A DNA stretch of 64,000 nt, taken from an uncultured Bacteroidales bacterium. GTDB lineage: Bacteria > Bacteroidota > Bacteroidia > Bacteroidales > P3. Made by a program: the position numbers and the translations under genes. The stretch lies in assembly GCA_910578275.1 (NCBI GenBank), contig CAJTPR010000004.1:135709-199708 (forward strand). Direction: 5' to 3'. The notes beneath the pieces are model-generated. The model saw nothing but the letters and a program-made list of their open reading frames with translations. It ran no database searches and was not told the DNA's origin. Within the stretch, counting starts at the first letter, position 1, and each line of letters begins with the position of its first letter. This document shows positions 43,838-52,285 of the stretch, piece by piece.

Positions 43838-44604
43838 GACCGGTTCCTTTTCGCCAACAGGCGCTTGGTAAGCTCGGAAGCCTCCAGGAAGTGAATGATT
43901 TCCTTATTGTCGCTTTCCATGATGTCGCGCCCGTTTCCCTGCCACCAGAGCTTGCCCTCGTAGATGAAGTTCACCGTGTCGCCGATCTTCAATACCGAGT
44001 TCATGTCATGGGTATTGATGACGGTAGTGATGCCGTATTCGCGCGTGATTTCGGAGATAAGCGTGTCGATGAGTTCGGACGTGCGCGGGTCGAGTCCCGA
44101 ATTGGGCTCGTCGCAGAACAGATAACGCGGTTCCACCGCGATGGCACGGGCAATGGCCACGCGTTTGCGCATGCCACCGCTCAATTCGGAGGGCGAAAGT
44201 TTCTCCGCTCCCTGCAAATCCACACGTTGAAGGCATTCCTTGGCACGATTCAACTTTTCGGAACGCGACTTGTGCGTGAACATGTCCATCGGGAAAACGA
44301 CGTTCTCGAGCACCGAAAGCGAATCGAACAGGGCACCGCCTTGAAAGACCATGCCGATCTGACGACGTATGGCGGTAAGCGTCTCCCTGTCCGCCTTGCC
44401 CTTCCCGGCAAAATCGCGCCCGTCGAAAAGGATCTCGCCGCTATCGGGCACAAGCAGCCCGACCATGGTCTTCATGAGCACCGTCTTGCCCGAACCGCTC
44501 TGTCCGATGATCAGGTTGCAAAGACCCGGCTTGAGCGTGAGGTTGATGTCGAACAGCACCTGCTTGTCGCCAAAAAACTTGTTGAGGTTTCTTATCTCTA
44601 TCAT
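43834..44604 (-). CDS. MlaF-type ABC transporter ATP-binding protein
   Basis: 256 residues with Walker A GQSGSGKTVLM, Q-loop GMVFQGGALFDSLSV, signature LSGGMRKRVAIA and Walker B YLFCDEPNSGLDP. The GGMRKR form and the GALFDSLSV sequence are typical of the MlaF/Ttg2A group that energises phospholipid trafficking between inner and outer membranes. It is 11 bases after the MlaE-type permease gene. The substrate-binding MlaD component is not adjacent. Confidence 0.93.
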   Translation of the reverse strand: MIEIRNLNKFFGDKQVLFDINLTLKPGLCNLIIGQSGSGKTVLMKTMVGLLVPDSGEILFDGRDFAGKGKADRETLTAIRRQIGMVFQGGALFDSLSVLENVVFPMDMFTHKSRSEKLNRAKECLQRVDLQGAEKLSPSELSGGMRKRVAIARAIAVEPRYLFCDEPNSGLDPRTSELIDTLISEITREYGITTVINTHDMNSVLKIGDTVNFIYEGKLWWQGNGRDIMESDNKEIIHFLEASELTKRLLAKRNRS

Positions 44605-44615
44605 GGCCGCGCCGA

Positions 44616-45347
44616 TTACATCAATAACTGGGTAAGAACAAGATTGGAAAGGATGATGGCGATACTGCTGTTCACCACCGCCTTGGTGCTCGCCCTTCCC
44701 ACCTCCAAGGCACCGCCCTGCACCGTATAGCCGTAGAACGAGGAAATGCTGCTGATGAAGAACGCGAAGACCAACGTCTTTATGATAGCGTAAGCCAAGT
44801 CGAAACTATGCGGGAAAGACTGCAAGCCGTAGATGAACTCATATGACGTCATGCCGCCTATGCTCACCGCCGCCCACCAGCCGCCGAAAAGGGCGGCCAC
44901 GATACTGAGCATGATCAGGACAGGATTGAACATGAGGCAGGCTATGATCTTGGGAAGAACGAGGTAGGAAGCCGAGTTCATGCCCATGACCTCGATGGCG
45001 TCGATCTGCTCGGTAATGCGCATGCTGCCCAGCTGGGAGGCTATGTGCGAACCGATTTTTCCGGCCAGGATCAGGCCGATGATGGTGGGCGCAAGTTCCA
45101 TGACGATCGCCTTGCGGGTGGCGAAACCCACCGCGTAGAGCGGAATCCACGGGGAATCCATGTTCACCTGCAACTGTATGGCGATGGCCGCTCCCACGAA
45201 AATGGAGACCAACGAAACCAAGGGAATGGAATCGAAGCCCAACTGTCCTACTTCGCCAAAGACCTGCTTCCAAAAGAGCCTTTTTTTCCCCGGCGGGGAA
45301 AAGACCTTGCCCATGAGCAGGATATAATTTCCTAATTCACGTATCAT
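44616..45347 (-). CDS. MlaE-type ABC transporter permease
   Basis: 243 residues with five or six hydrophobic segments and the MlaE signature, including GAAIAIQLQVNMDSP, APTIIGLILAGKIGSHIASQLGSMRITEQIDAIEVMG and ALVF-type C terminus. Predicted inner-membrane permease of a lipid-transport complex with the ATPase encoded next. A TATTTTTG box lies 27 bases upstream of the start. Confidence 0.93.
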   Translation of the reverse strand: MIRELGNYILLMGKVFSPPGKKRLFWKQVFGEVGQLGFDSIPLVSLVSIFVGAAIAIQLQVNMDSPWIPLYAVGFATRKAIVMELAPTIIGLILAGKIGSHIASQLGSMRITEQIDAIEVMGMNSASYLVLPKIIACLMFNPVLIMLSIVAALFGGWWAAVSIGGMTSYEFIYGLQSFPHSFDLAYAIIKTLVFAFFISSISSFYGYTVQGGALEVGRASTKAVVNSSIAIILSNLVLTQLLM

Positions 45348-45373
45348 GACTATGCTATGTCGGCTGTAACTTG

Positions 45374-45381
45374 CAAAAATA
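45374..45381 (-). promoter_or_regulatory. Predicted -7 box for the mlaE-mlaF-cvpA unit
   Basis: Minus-strand TATTTTTG then C, 27 bases before the MlaE start. It is divergent from the TACCTTTG box at 45412-45419. Confidence 0.5.
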
Positions 45382-45411
45382 CGGAATGTTTTTTGTTTGC
45401 CGCGCTTTGCC

Positions 45412-45419
45412 TACCTTTG
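45412..45419 (+). promoter_or_regulatory. Predicted -7 box for the small lipoprotein at 45478
   Basis: TACCTTTG then C, with TTTTG 16 bases upstream (45391-45395), a shorter spacer than usual. Confidence 0.5.
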
Positions 45420-45477
45420 CCCCGTCCCGCCGGAGCCTGCGATGTCCGGAACGGGACATTTTGAAACACCGTGGACG

Positions 45478-45747
45478 ATGAAACCGGGAATGTCGAGAAA
45501 GATGACCGCCTTGTTCCTGCCCTGCCTAATCCTGGCGGGGCTGGCATGTTCATGCAAGACCCGCTATTACCTTCCGGGCGGCAACGTGCGCAGAAAGCCC
45601 GCCAAGGAATGCGGCTGTCCGTCCTTTTCCCAAGCCGTTCCCGCATACGACGGCTCATCCTTTCTCCAGACGCCGTACTTTCACCAGTCCGTGCACGCGG
45701 ACACGCTGCCCGTCGTCCGTCTTGCGCACGCTGACAAAGGGCGGTAA
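45478..45747 (+). CDS. Small cysteine-rich putative lipoprotein
   Basis: 89 codons from ATG 45478; earlier (45442) and later (45490, 45502) in-frame ATGs also exist. The product has a basic start, a hydrophobic segment ALFLPCLILAGLACSC and then KTRYYLPGGNVRRKPAKECGCPSF, which resembles short Bacteroidetes lipoproteins that end in a CGCP motif. After CGCPSF the frame continues about 40 residues (SQAVPAYDG... to ADKGR) and runs 93 bases into the 3' end of the convergent SprT-like gene, so the tail may be a read-through extension after loss of an ancestral stop. A strong -7 box precedes it. Confidence 0.55.
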   Translation: MKPGMSRKMTALFLPCLILAGLACSCKTRYYLPGGNVRRKPAKECGCPSFSQAVPAYDGSSFLQTPYFHQSVHADTLPVVRLAHADKGR

Positions 45748-46542
45748 TTTTTCCACTACCTCGTAATCGACGTTTTCCATACGGATCCGTGTCCCGGGAG
45801 CCACCTCCGATATTTTCACGGTTTCCGCCTCCCGCCATTTTTCCTGGCTTTCCCCTACGTTTCCTTTTTCGGCAATGTCCCTGCCTGCGGATCCATAAGG
45901 TCCGGAAGAAACATGCACGGATTCCGGCTTCCGCCTCACCTCGCCTGCCTCCTTGCCCCGTATCGCCTCGACGAGCCTGCGGGCTTCGGGCCCCATGTCG
46001 GGCGCGGGTATGACGACTCCCGCCTTGAGCAGACGCATGTAGTTCCGTGCAAACGCTTGACGGTCTTTTCCGTACCGCTCACATGCCTCTGCCAGGTCCG
46101 ATTCGAAATAGCGGCTGGTCTTCTTGAAATATTCGTCGATGACGGCCAACACGTCGGAAGGGAAAATCCGCGGGGAATGAAAGGACTTGAAAAGGTCCTT
46201 GAAGTTCCGTTTCCATTCCTTGCCATGCGGATAGACCTCGCTGCCGTACTGCTTTTGCGTAAGCAAGTGCGCCCATTCGTGCACGAACACGAACAAAAGC
46301 GCATACGGATTCAAGTCTATCTGCAAGGAAATGGTATGCAAGGCGACGGATGCCGTCATCCTTGGAAACACCTTGCGCCGGGGCGGCATGTAATAGCCCA
46401 ACGTCCGTCCCTTGGCGTTGGACAGGCTCACGCGGACACCGTCCTTGCGAAGCATTTCCACCACCACGGGCAAGGCCTCGGCGATGATAAAGGGCTTCAA
46501 GGCCCTTGCCACGTCACGATCCGTCCTTAGGCCGGCAACCAT
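45655..46542 (-). CDS. SprT-like zinc metalloprotease domain protein
   Basis: 295 residues. An HEWAH zinc motif (H88, E89, H92) in ALLFVFVHEWAHLLT and a third ligand candidate H106 in YPHGKEWKRNF define the SprT-like domain (about 15-165). The C-terminal 130 residues are less conserved, with a basic, disordered-looking middle and a small beta-rich end (GTRIRMENVDYEVVEKLPPFVSVR). SprT relatives act on DNA-protein crosslinks in eukaryotes; the bacterial role is unsettled. It is 18 bases after the DPM1-like gene, so probably co-transcribed. Confidence 0.85.
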   Translation of the reverse strand: MVAGLRTDRDVARALKPFIIAEALPVVVEMLRKDGVRVSLSNAKGRTLGYYMPPRRKVFPRMTASVALHTISLQIDLNPYALLFVFVHEWAHLLTQKQYGSEVYPHGKEWKRNFKDLFKSFHSPRIFPSDVLAVIDEYFKKTSRYFESDLAEACERYGKDRQAFARNYMRLLKAGVVIPAPDMGPEARRLVEAIRGKEAGEVRRKPESVHVSSGPYGSAGRDIAEKGNVGESQEKWREAETVKISEVAPGTRIRMENVDYEVVEKLPPFVSVRKTDDGQRVRVHGLVKVRRLEKG

Positions 46543-46560
46543 GAGGCTGAAAAGACGTAC

Positions 46561-47322
46561 TTAGAAAACGGGGGGCTTCGGCTTGCCCTTGTATTGACCG
46601 TGGAAACGACGGAAACGCAACGAAATCACGCCGAAAAACGCTTCCTTGAAAATCTTCTTGCTCATCTTGGAGGTTCCCTCCGTCCTGTCGGTGAACACGA
46701 TGGAAACTTCCTTTATCTGATAGCCCAGCTTGTAGGCCGTGTATTTCATCTCTATCTGGAAAGCATAGCCTACGAAATGAACGTCGTCCAGGTCCATGCC
46801 GCGCAAGAGAGATGCCTTGTAGCAAACGAACCCGGCCGTGGCGTCGCCGATTTTCATGCGAGTGACGAAACGCACGTAGGCCGAAGCGAAATAGGACATC
46901 AGCACCCTGCCCATGGGCCAATTGATGACGTTCACCACACCGTTCACGTAACGCGAGCCCACGCTGAGGTCGGCTCCATCCTTGGCACAGGCTTCGTAAA
47001 GCCTTTCCAAGTCGGCGGGATTGTGCGAAAAATCGGCATCCATCTCCACCACATAGTCATAGCCATGCCGCAACGCCCATTTGAAGCCGTGGATATAGGC
47101 GGTACCCAGACCCAACTTGCCCGTGCGTTTCTCGATGAACAGCCTTTGGCCGAATTCGGTCTCGACAAGCCTTTCCACGATGGCGGCCGTACCGTCCGGA
47201 GAATTGTCTTCCACCACCAGTATGTCGAACGCCTTGGGCAAGGCGAACACCGCGCGGATGATCTTCTCGATGTTCTCCTTTTCGTTGTATGTAGGTATGA
47301 TTACGAGCGTGTCGCTACACAT
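46561..47322 (-). CDS. DPM1-like glycosyltransferase (polyprenol-phosphate mannosyl/glycosyltransferase)
   Basis: 253 residues of glycosyltransferase family 2: IIPTYNEKENIEKII, VVEDNSPDGTAAIVE, EMDADFSHNPADL (the DxD-type metal site), LSVGSRYVNGV and a C-terminal VFTDRTEGTSKMS segment. This is the pattern of dolichol- or polyprenol-phosphate mannose synthases without a C-terminal membrane domain. It likely transfers a hexose from a nucleotide sugar to polyprenyl phosphate. It has its own TACATTTG promoter box. Confidence 0.92.
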   Translation of the reverse strand: MCSDTLVIIPTYNEKENIEKIIRAVFALPKAFDILVVEDNSPDGTAAIVERLVETEFGQRLFIEKRTGKLGLGTAYIHGFKWALRHGYDYVVEMDADFSHNPADLERLYEACAKDGADLSVGSRYVNGVVNVINWPMGRVLMSYFASAYVRFVTRMKIGDATAGFVCYKASLLRGMDLDDVHFVGYAFQIEMKYTAYKLGYQIKEVSIVFTDRTEGTSKMSKKIFKEAFFGVISLRFRRFHGQYKGKPKPPVF

Positions 47323-47350
47323 AGCCGTAAATTTTAACGTTACAAGCAGA

Positions 47351-47358
47351 CAAATGTA
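47351..47358 (-). promoter_or_regulatory. Predicted -7 box for the DPM1-like gene
   Basis: Minus-strand TACATTTG, 28 bases before the start at 47322. Divergent from the promoter of the Smr-domain gene. Confidence 0.5.
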
Positions 47359-47382
47359 ACAAAAATAATGTTTCGACCTCCA

Positions 47383-47415
47383 TTTTGTGAAAAAGCGGAA
47401 TCCCTCCTATCTTCG
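47383..47415 (+). promoter_or_regulatory. Predicted promoter of the DUF2027-Smr gene
   Basis: TTTTG (47383-47387), 20-base spacer, TATCTTCG (47408-47415), then the start codon 33 bases on. A C-variant -7 box with a good -33 element. Confidence 0.55.
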
Positions 47416-47448
47416 CGGTCGGAAAGAATCCCATAATCCAAGACAAGC

Positions 47449-48624
47449 ATGAAATTCGACATCGGAGACAAGGTAAAGTTCATCGACCAGGAAGGCCAAG
47501 GAACAGTGACCCGGATCATCAACACCAACACGGTAGGCGTCACCACCGACGGTTTCGAACTGCCTTTCTCGATCACGGACCTGATCAAGGCCGGCAAGCC
47601 GTCTTCCCCGGCGGAACGCTTGTTTTACGAAGGGAAAGGTTCTTATGACCTGCCCGGAAAAGACGATGCCGGAAAAGGTTCCCTCGGAAAAACGGAGCCT
47701 GCCCGGACGGATGGAGACCTGGAAGAAAGGCTCCCGGACGAACCGGCGACGGCGACCGACGAAGAGGATGCGCGTATTTCTCCCTTACGCCGCTCGTTCG
47801 GCGGAAAGAATCCGCAAAGCGAGGGCGTCTACCTGGCCATCGTGCCGTCGGACCAGCAATTCATGTTGCGGGGACCCATGGAATTGTTCGTGGTGAACTA
47901 CACGCCCCATACCCTGCTCTACAACCTTGCCACTCGCGGAACGGACAGTTTCTACGGCATAGATTTCGCCTCGGTGCCGCCTTACAGCAAGATTTCGGTG
48001 GAATGCATCGAACGCGACGACCTGGGGCTTTGGGCGGAAGGCGTCCTGCAAGGATTGTTCTTTCAGGACGAAAGCCGGCAGTGGCCGCTGCCTTTCAGCA
48101 AGGACTACAAGCTAAGGGTGAATCATGTCGGAAGGCCGGAAAACTACGTCTTTCCCGTATTCATGCAACAAAAAACGCTCCTGGTGCCGATGCTCGACTT
48201 GGCCGCGCACGGGAAAAACGAAAGCTTGCCGCTCCATTCCGGCAAAGGCGCGACGGAATCCGGTACGACGGGAAAACCGGCAAGCAATATCGTCGTCGAT
48301 TCCAAGAACCCCTTGCAACCTTATATGATACAGAAAGACGTGGCGGAGGTGGACCTGCACGTGGAAAAACTCCTCAAGACACGCCTGGAAATGAAGAATG
48401 CCGAAGAAAAAGACTACCTTTCCCGCCAACTCGACGTCTTCGAGACTTGCCTGAACCAAGCCATCGGCCAACGTCTTTCAAGAATCATATTCATCCACGG
48501 CGTGGGCGAAGGCATACTCAAGGCCGAAATGGAAAAGAAACTGAAAAATTACGAGAACCTGCATTTCATGGCCGCCTCCACGCTCAAATACGGGCGCGGA
48601 GCCATCGAAGTATTCATCGGCTGA
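47449..48624 (+). CDS. DUF2027 / Smr-domain protein
   Basis: 391 residues. The N terminus (MKFDIGDKVKFIDQEGQGTVTRIINTNTVGV) is a small beta-barrel similar to that in MutS2 relatives. The central region (about 115-290) matches the DUF2027 beta-domain, and the C terminus (about 300-391) is an Smr domain: VAEVDLHVEKLL, then IIFIHGVGEGILKAEMEKKLKNY and the HFMAASTLKYGRGAIEVFIG end. Smr domains often act as nucleases on branched DNA or on colliding ribosomes' mRNA. The HGVGEG element, here with G-V-G-E-G in place of the usual G-x-G-x-G, is retained. Confidence 0.88.
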   Translation: MKFDIGDKVKFIDQEGQGTVTRIINTNTVGVTTDGFELPFSITDLIKAGKPSSPAERLFYEGKGSYDLPGKDDAGKGSLGKTEPARTDGDLEERLPDEPATATDEEDARISPLRRSFGGKNPQSEGVYLAIVPSDQQFMLRGPMELFVVNYTPHTLLYNLATRGTDSFYGIDFASVPPYSKISVECIERDDLGLWAEGVLQGLFFQDESRQWPLPFSKDYKLRVNHVGRPENYVFPVFMQQKTLLVPMLDLAAHGKNESLPLHSGKGATESGTTGKPASNIVVDSKNPLQPYMIQKDVAEVDLHVEKLLKTRLEMKNAEEKDYLSRQLDVFETCLNQAIGQRLSRIIFIHGVGEGILKAEMEKKLKNYENLHFMAASTLKYGRGAIEVFIG

Positions 48625-48875
48625 TCCCCTTGCCCCAAGCCCCGACCGTCCAGGCCCGAACGGGCAAGCCTGTCATTCCGTTGAAAAAAACATGACGACC
48701 CGTTCCGGCATGTACCTGCGCCGCGACAAGCCGCCGCAAAGACAGGACACCCGACCAAAAGCTTACGGGTGAACGAACGGCAAGGCACAAGTCGCAGGCG
48801 ATGAAAGAGACCTACTTCCGTATGTGACCGGAACGACTGCGGACGGCAACACGGCAAGTCGCCGCCCGGACGCTT

Positions 48876-50114
48876 TTAATTGCCGAAGTTGTCGTACCGG
48901 ATCATTTCCGGCGGGACTCCCAACCCGTCCAACATCCTCACCACCGCCTCCGTCATCGGCTTGGGACCGCAGAGATAGTATTCGATTTCTTCCGGTTCGG
49001 GATGATCCTTGAGATAATTGTCGAAGATGACCTGATGTATGAAACCCGTGTACCCTGTCCAGCCGTCTTCCTTCTGCGGGTCGCTCAAGGCCACGTGGAA
49101 ACTGAAATTGGGATATTCCTTCTGCAACTGTTCGTAATCTTCCATGTAAAACAGCTCCTTCTTGGAACGGCCGCCGTACCAGAACGTGGCCTTGCGGTCG
49201 GTATGCCGGGTCTTGAACTGGTCGAAAATCTGCGAACGCATGGGCGCCATTCCCGCGCCGCCGCCGATGAACATCATTTCCCGCTTGGTCTCCTGCACGA
49301 AAAATTCGCCGTAAGGGCCTGAAATCGTGATCTTGTCGCCAGGTTTCAACGAATAGATGTACGAGGAGCATATACCAGGGTTCACGTTCATGAAACCGCC
49401 TTTCTTGCGGTCGAACGGAGGGGTGGCGATACGCACGTTGAGCATGATGCGGTTGCCCTCCGCCGGATGGTTGGCCATGGAGTAGGCTCGGAAGCAGGGC
49501 TCGGGATTCTTCATCACCAAGTCCCACATCTTCATCTTGTCCCAATCCGCCCTGTACTCCTCCTGGACCTGTATGTCCTTGTAGTTTACCGTGCAGACCG
49601 GAACATCTATCTGTATGTAGCCGCCCGCCTTGAAATCGAGATTCTCGCCTTCGGGCAGCTTCACGACGAATTCCTTGATGAACGTGGCCACGTTCCGGTT
49701 GGAGACCACCTCGCATTCCCATTTCTTCACGCCGAACACTTCAGGGGGAATGACGATGCTCATGTCGTTCTTCACCTTCACCTGACAGCCCAGACGCCAA
49801 TGGTCCTGCTGTTCGCGATACGAGAAAAATCCCTTTTCGGAGGGCAATATGCTTCCGCCCCCCTCGGTGACACGACAACGGCAAAGCCCGCAACTGCCTT
49901 TTCCTCCGCAAGCCGAGGGCAAGAATATCTTTTGCGAGGCCAAGGTGGAAAGCAACGAATTGCCCGTATCCACTTCCAGCGTCTTCTCATCGTTTATCCG
50001 CAACGCGACCTTGCCCTGCGGAACCAACTTCTGGCGAGCAAGCAGCAACACCGCCACCAAAACAAGGATAACCAACAGGAAAACGGCCACCGAACTTATT
50101 ACAACACTCCACAT
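48876..50114 (-). CDS. nqrF: Na+-translocating NADH:quinone reductase subunit F
   Basis: The electron-entry subunit: NADH reduces FAD, then a [2Fe-2S] cluster passes electrons on. The 412 residues contain an N-terminal membrane anchor (about 1-27), a ferredoxin domain with CGGKGSCGLC and further cysteine in RLGCQVKV, and an FAD/NADH reductase module (FRAYSMANHPAE, SGPYGEFFV, MFIGGGAGMAPMRSQIFD, YLCGPKPM). ATG 50114 is used; the frame also opens at a TTG three codons earlier. Last gene of the nqrABCDEF operon, 11 bases after nqrE. Confidence 0.96.
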   Translation of the reverse strand: MWSVVISSVAVFLLVILVLVAVLLLARQKLVPQGKVALRINDEKTLEVDTGNSLLSTLASQKIFLPSACGGKGSCGLCRCRVTEGGGSILPSEKGFFSYREQQDHWRLGCQVKVKNDMSIVIPPEVFGVKKWECEVVSNRNVATFIKEFVVKLPEGENLDFKAGGYIQIDVPVCTVNYKDIQVQEEYRADWDKMKMWDLVMKNPEPCFRAYSMANHPAEGNRIMLNVRIATPPFDRKKGGFMNVNPGICSSYIYSLKPGDKITISGPYGEFFVQETKREMMFIGGGAGMAPMRSQIFDQFKTRHTDRKATFWYGGRSKKELFYMEDYEQLQKEYPNFSFHVALSDPQKEDGWTGYTGFIHQVIFDNYLKDHPEPEEIEYYLCGPKPMTEAVVRMLDGLGVPPEMIRYDNFGN

Positions 50115-50125
50115 GACAGCCAATT

Positions 50126-50743
50126 TTAAAGTTCAATACCTAAGAAACACATGAACGAGACGCCCATAAGGCCCGTGATGATGAAGGCGATACCCAGTCC
50201 CTTGAGGGGCGCGGGGACCTGCGAATACTTCAACTTCTCACGAATGGCGGCGATGCCCACGATGGCCAGGCACCAGCCGATGCCCGAACCGAGGGCGAAC
50301 GTCGTGGATTCGGCCAAGGAAGCGTATTCCCTTTCCTGCATGAAAAGCGAAGCCCCCATGATGGCGCAGTTCACGGCGATAAGCGGCAGAAAGATGCCGA
50401 GAGACGAATACAAGGCAGGCGAATAACGTTCCACCACCATTTCCACCAACTGCACGATGGCCGCGATGACGGCGATGAACATGATGTAGCTCAGGAAACT
50501 CAGATCCACGTTTTCCAACGAGGGAGCGAGCCATGCCAGACCGCCCTTGGCCAAAAGGTATTTGTTGATGAGAAAGTTTACCGGTACGGTAATCAGCATG
50601 ACGAAAATGACGGCCACGCCCAGACCGAAGGCGGTCTTCACGTTCTTGGATATGGCCAGATACGAGCACATGCCAAGGAAATAGGCAAATACCATATTGT
50701 CCACAAAAATCGACCGTACGAAAAGGCTGAACAGATTTTCCAT
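50126..50743 (-). CDS. nqrE: Na+-translocating NADH:quinone reductase subunit E
   Basis: 205-residue membrane subunit with six hydrophobic segments. It carries the conserved cysteine-containing stretches FAYFLGMCSYLAISKNVKTA and LIAVNCAIMGASLFM, which in the NQR/RNF family bind an Fe-S cluster at the interface with NqrD. Length and order in the operon are normal. It is 3 bases after nqrD. Confidence 0.96.
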   Translation of the reverse strand: MENLFSLFVRSIFVDNMVFAYFLGMCSYLAISKNVKTAFGLGVAVIFVMLITVPVNFLINKYLLAKGGLAWLAPSLENVDLSFLSYIMFIAVIAAIVQLVEMVVERYSPALYSSLGIFLPLIAVNCAIMGASLFMQEREYASLAESTTFALGSGIGWCLAIVGIAAIREKLKYSQVPAPLKGLGIAFIITGLMGVSFMCFLGIEL

Positions 50744-50746
50744 GGC

Positions 50747-51460
50747 TTACTTCTCGATTAAGTTGCGGTTAAACGAACGATGAATCCAAATGATGACGCC
50801 CAGCACGATCAAGGCCATCGGCGGCAAGATGAACAAGCCGTTGTCGGCATATCCCGCCTCGTAGAAACCGTCGGGTATCACCTTGAAGCCCAAGAGCGTG
50901 CCCGAACCGAACAATTCGCGCACAAAGGCCACGACGACCAAGATGAGGCCGTAGCCCGCTCCGTTGCCTATCCCGTCGAGGAAAGACGGCCAAGGCTTGT
51001 TGGCCATGGCGAAGGCTTCCAGTCGTCCCATGACGATGCAATTGGTGATGATCAAGCCCACGAACACCGACAACTGCTTGCTCACGTCGTAGGCCACCGC
51101 CTTGAGTACCTGATCGACCAGGATCACCAACGTGGCGATGACCGTAAGCTGCACGATGATACGGATACGCGGCGGTATGGTATTGCGCATCAAGGAGATA
51201 ATCAAGTTTGAAAAACCGGTCACCACCACGACCGAGACGGCCATGACCAGGGCCGGCTGCAACTTGACCGTTACCGCCAAGGCCGAGCAAATGCCCAGCA
51301 CCTGCACGGTGACGGGATTGTCCGCGCCGAAAGGACGGGTAAGCAACTTCATGTTCTTGGCCGAAAACAGACGGTTCTCCTCCGCCGTTTTCCGCACGCC
51401 CTCACGGGACTTCTGTCGACCTTCCTGTCGGTTCATATCTTTCTCTTTCATCTTCGTCAT
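50747..51460 (-). CDS. nqrD: Na+-translocating NADH:quinone reductase subunit D
   Basis: Membrane subunit with six hydrophobic segments and the conserved cysteine regions VLGICSALAVT and LIITNCIVMGRLEAFAMANKPWPSFLDGIGNG. The frame encodes 237 residues, about 30 more than the usual form; the extra N-terminal stretch is basic and polar (MTKMKEKDMNRQEGRQKSREG...). Alternative in-frame ATGs at residues 4, 9 and 37 exist, the last giving the family-typical start, so the true length is uncertain. It is 4 bases after nqrC. Confidence 0.94.
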   Translation of the reverse strand: MTKMKEKDMNRQEGRQKSREGVRKTAEENRLFSAKNMKLLTRPFGADNPVTVQVLGICSALAVTVKLQPALVMAVSVVVVTGFSNLIISLMRNTIPPRIRIIVQLTVIATLVILVDQVLKAVAYDVSKQLSVFVGLIITNCIVMGRLEAFAMANKPWPSFLDGIGNGAGYGLILVVVAFVRELFGSGTLLGFKVIPDGFYEAGYADNGLFILPPMALIVLGVIIWIHRSFNRNLIEK

Positions 51461-51464
51461 CTGA

Positions 51465-52274
51465 TTATTGGAGCATAACGACTTCTCCGGCGGCCGTGGT
51501 ATCGGCAGCCGCTTCCCTCTGCTGGTTCATGTGCTGGAAGAAAGGCCGGTAGTATTCCAGGCAATCGGCCAACATCGCCGTCACGCCGTTGCTGGTCATC
51601 GTACCGCCCGAAATGGCATCCACGGCATGTTCCACGCCGCCGGCATACTTCTCCGCCCCGCCCTTCTGCACGGTGATGGAAGTGAAAACGCCCTGCCCGT
51701 CGAACAACTTCTTGCCCTTGAACGCTTGCTGGAACGCGTCTTCGGCTATTTCCGCGCCAAGTCCCGGCGTTTCGCCCTTATGGCCGAACGTGGCTCCCGA
51801 GACCGTATTGAAGTCGTCATCCAAGGCCAGATAGCCCCAAATCGGTCCCCAAAGCCCCTTGCCTTGCAAAGGCACGATATAACGGTTCCCGCGGCACACG
51901 AAAATCGGGAAAAGCGCGTCCGCATCACCCGCGGCGGCCTTGTTCAACTGGGCCTTCAAGTCGCAATCAAAAGCCCGCAGTGCCCTTTCACCACCCTGCA
52001 CGGCTTTCCATTCCCCTTTTTCGTTCTTGTATTCGGAAACGATGCGGCCCTGCATGTCCACCATCCATTCGGAAGTGATTTCCCTGTCGTAGGCCGAAAC
52101 GGCCTCCTCGCCCGTGACCGTCTTGCCAGCGGCTTTGAGAATTTCCTGCATCTTGGCCGTCTTGCGGTTGAGTTCCTGCATCGGTTGCAACAGGCTTGCC
52201 GTCAAGGCCAGCACGACGGCCACGGCTACCACCAAGGCCGACGTATAGAGAAAAATGTATTTGTTGGAAAACAT
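51465..52274 (-). CDS. nqrC: Na+-translocating NADH:quinone reductase subunit C
   Basis: 269-residue membrane-anchored flavoprotein: one N-terminal membrane helix (about 6-27) and a periplasmic FMN-binding domain. The covalent FMN site is expected at T225 in the S-G-G-T motif (222-225). The family motif is S/T-G-A-T, so the second-last residue is changed to Gly; the threonine itself is present. LWGPIWGYLALD and TPGLGAEI are typical. It is 11 bases after nqrB. Confidence 0.95.
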   Translation of the reverse strand: MFSNKYIFLYTSALVVAVAVVLALTASLLQPMQELNRKTAKMQEILKAAGKTVTGEEAVSAYDREITSEWMVDMQGRIVSEYKNEKGEWKAVQGGERALRAFDCDLKAQLNKAAAGDADALFPIFVCRGNRYIVPLQGKGLWGPIWGYLALDDDFNTVSGATFGHKGETPGLGAEIAEDAFQQAFKGKKLFDGQGVFTSITVQKGGAEKYAGGVEHAVDAISGGTMTSNGVTAMLADCLEYYRPFFQHMNQQREAAADTTAAGEVVMLQ

Positions 52275-52285
52275 GGCTGCGGATA

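Noticed and set aside
48625..48875. Gap between the Smr gene and nqrF, scanned for a small gene or RNA
   Set aside because: Frames there are shadows; no hairpin with T-run, promoter box or signal peptide stands out.
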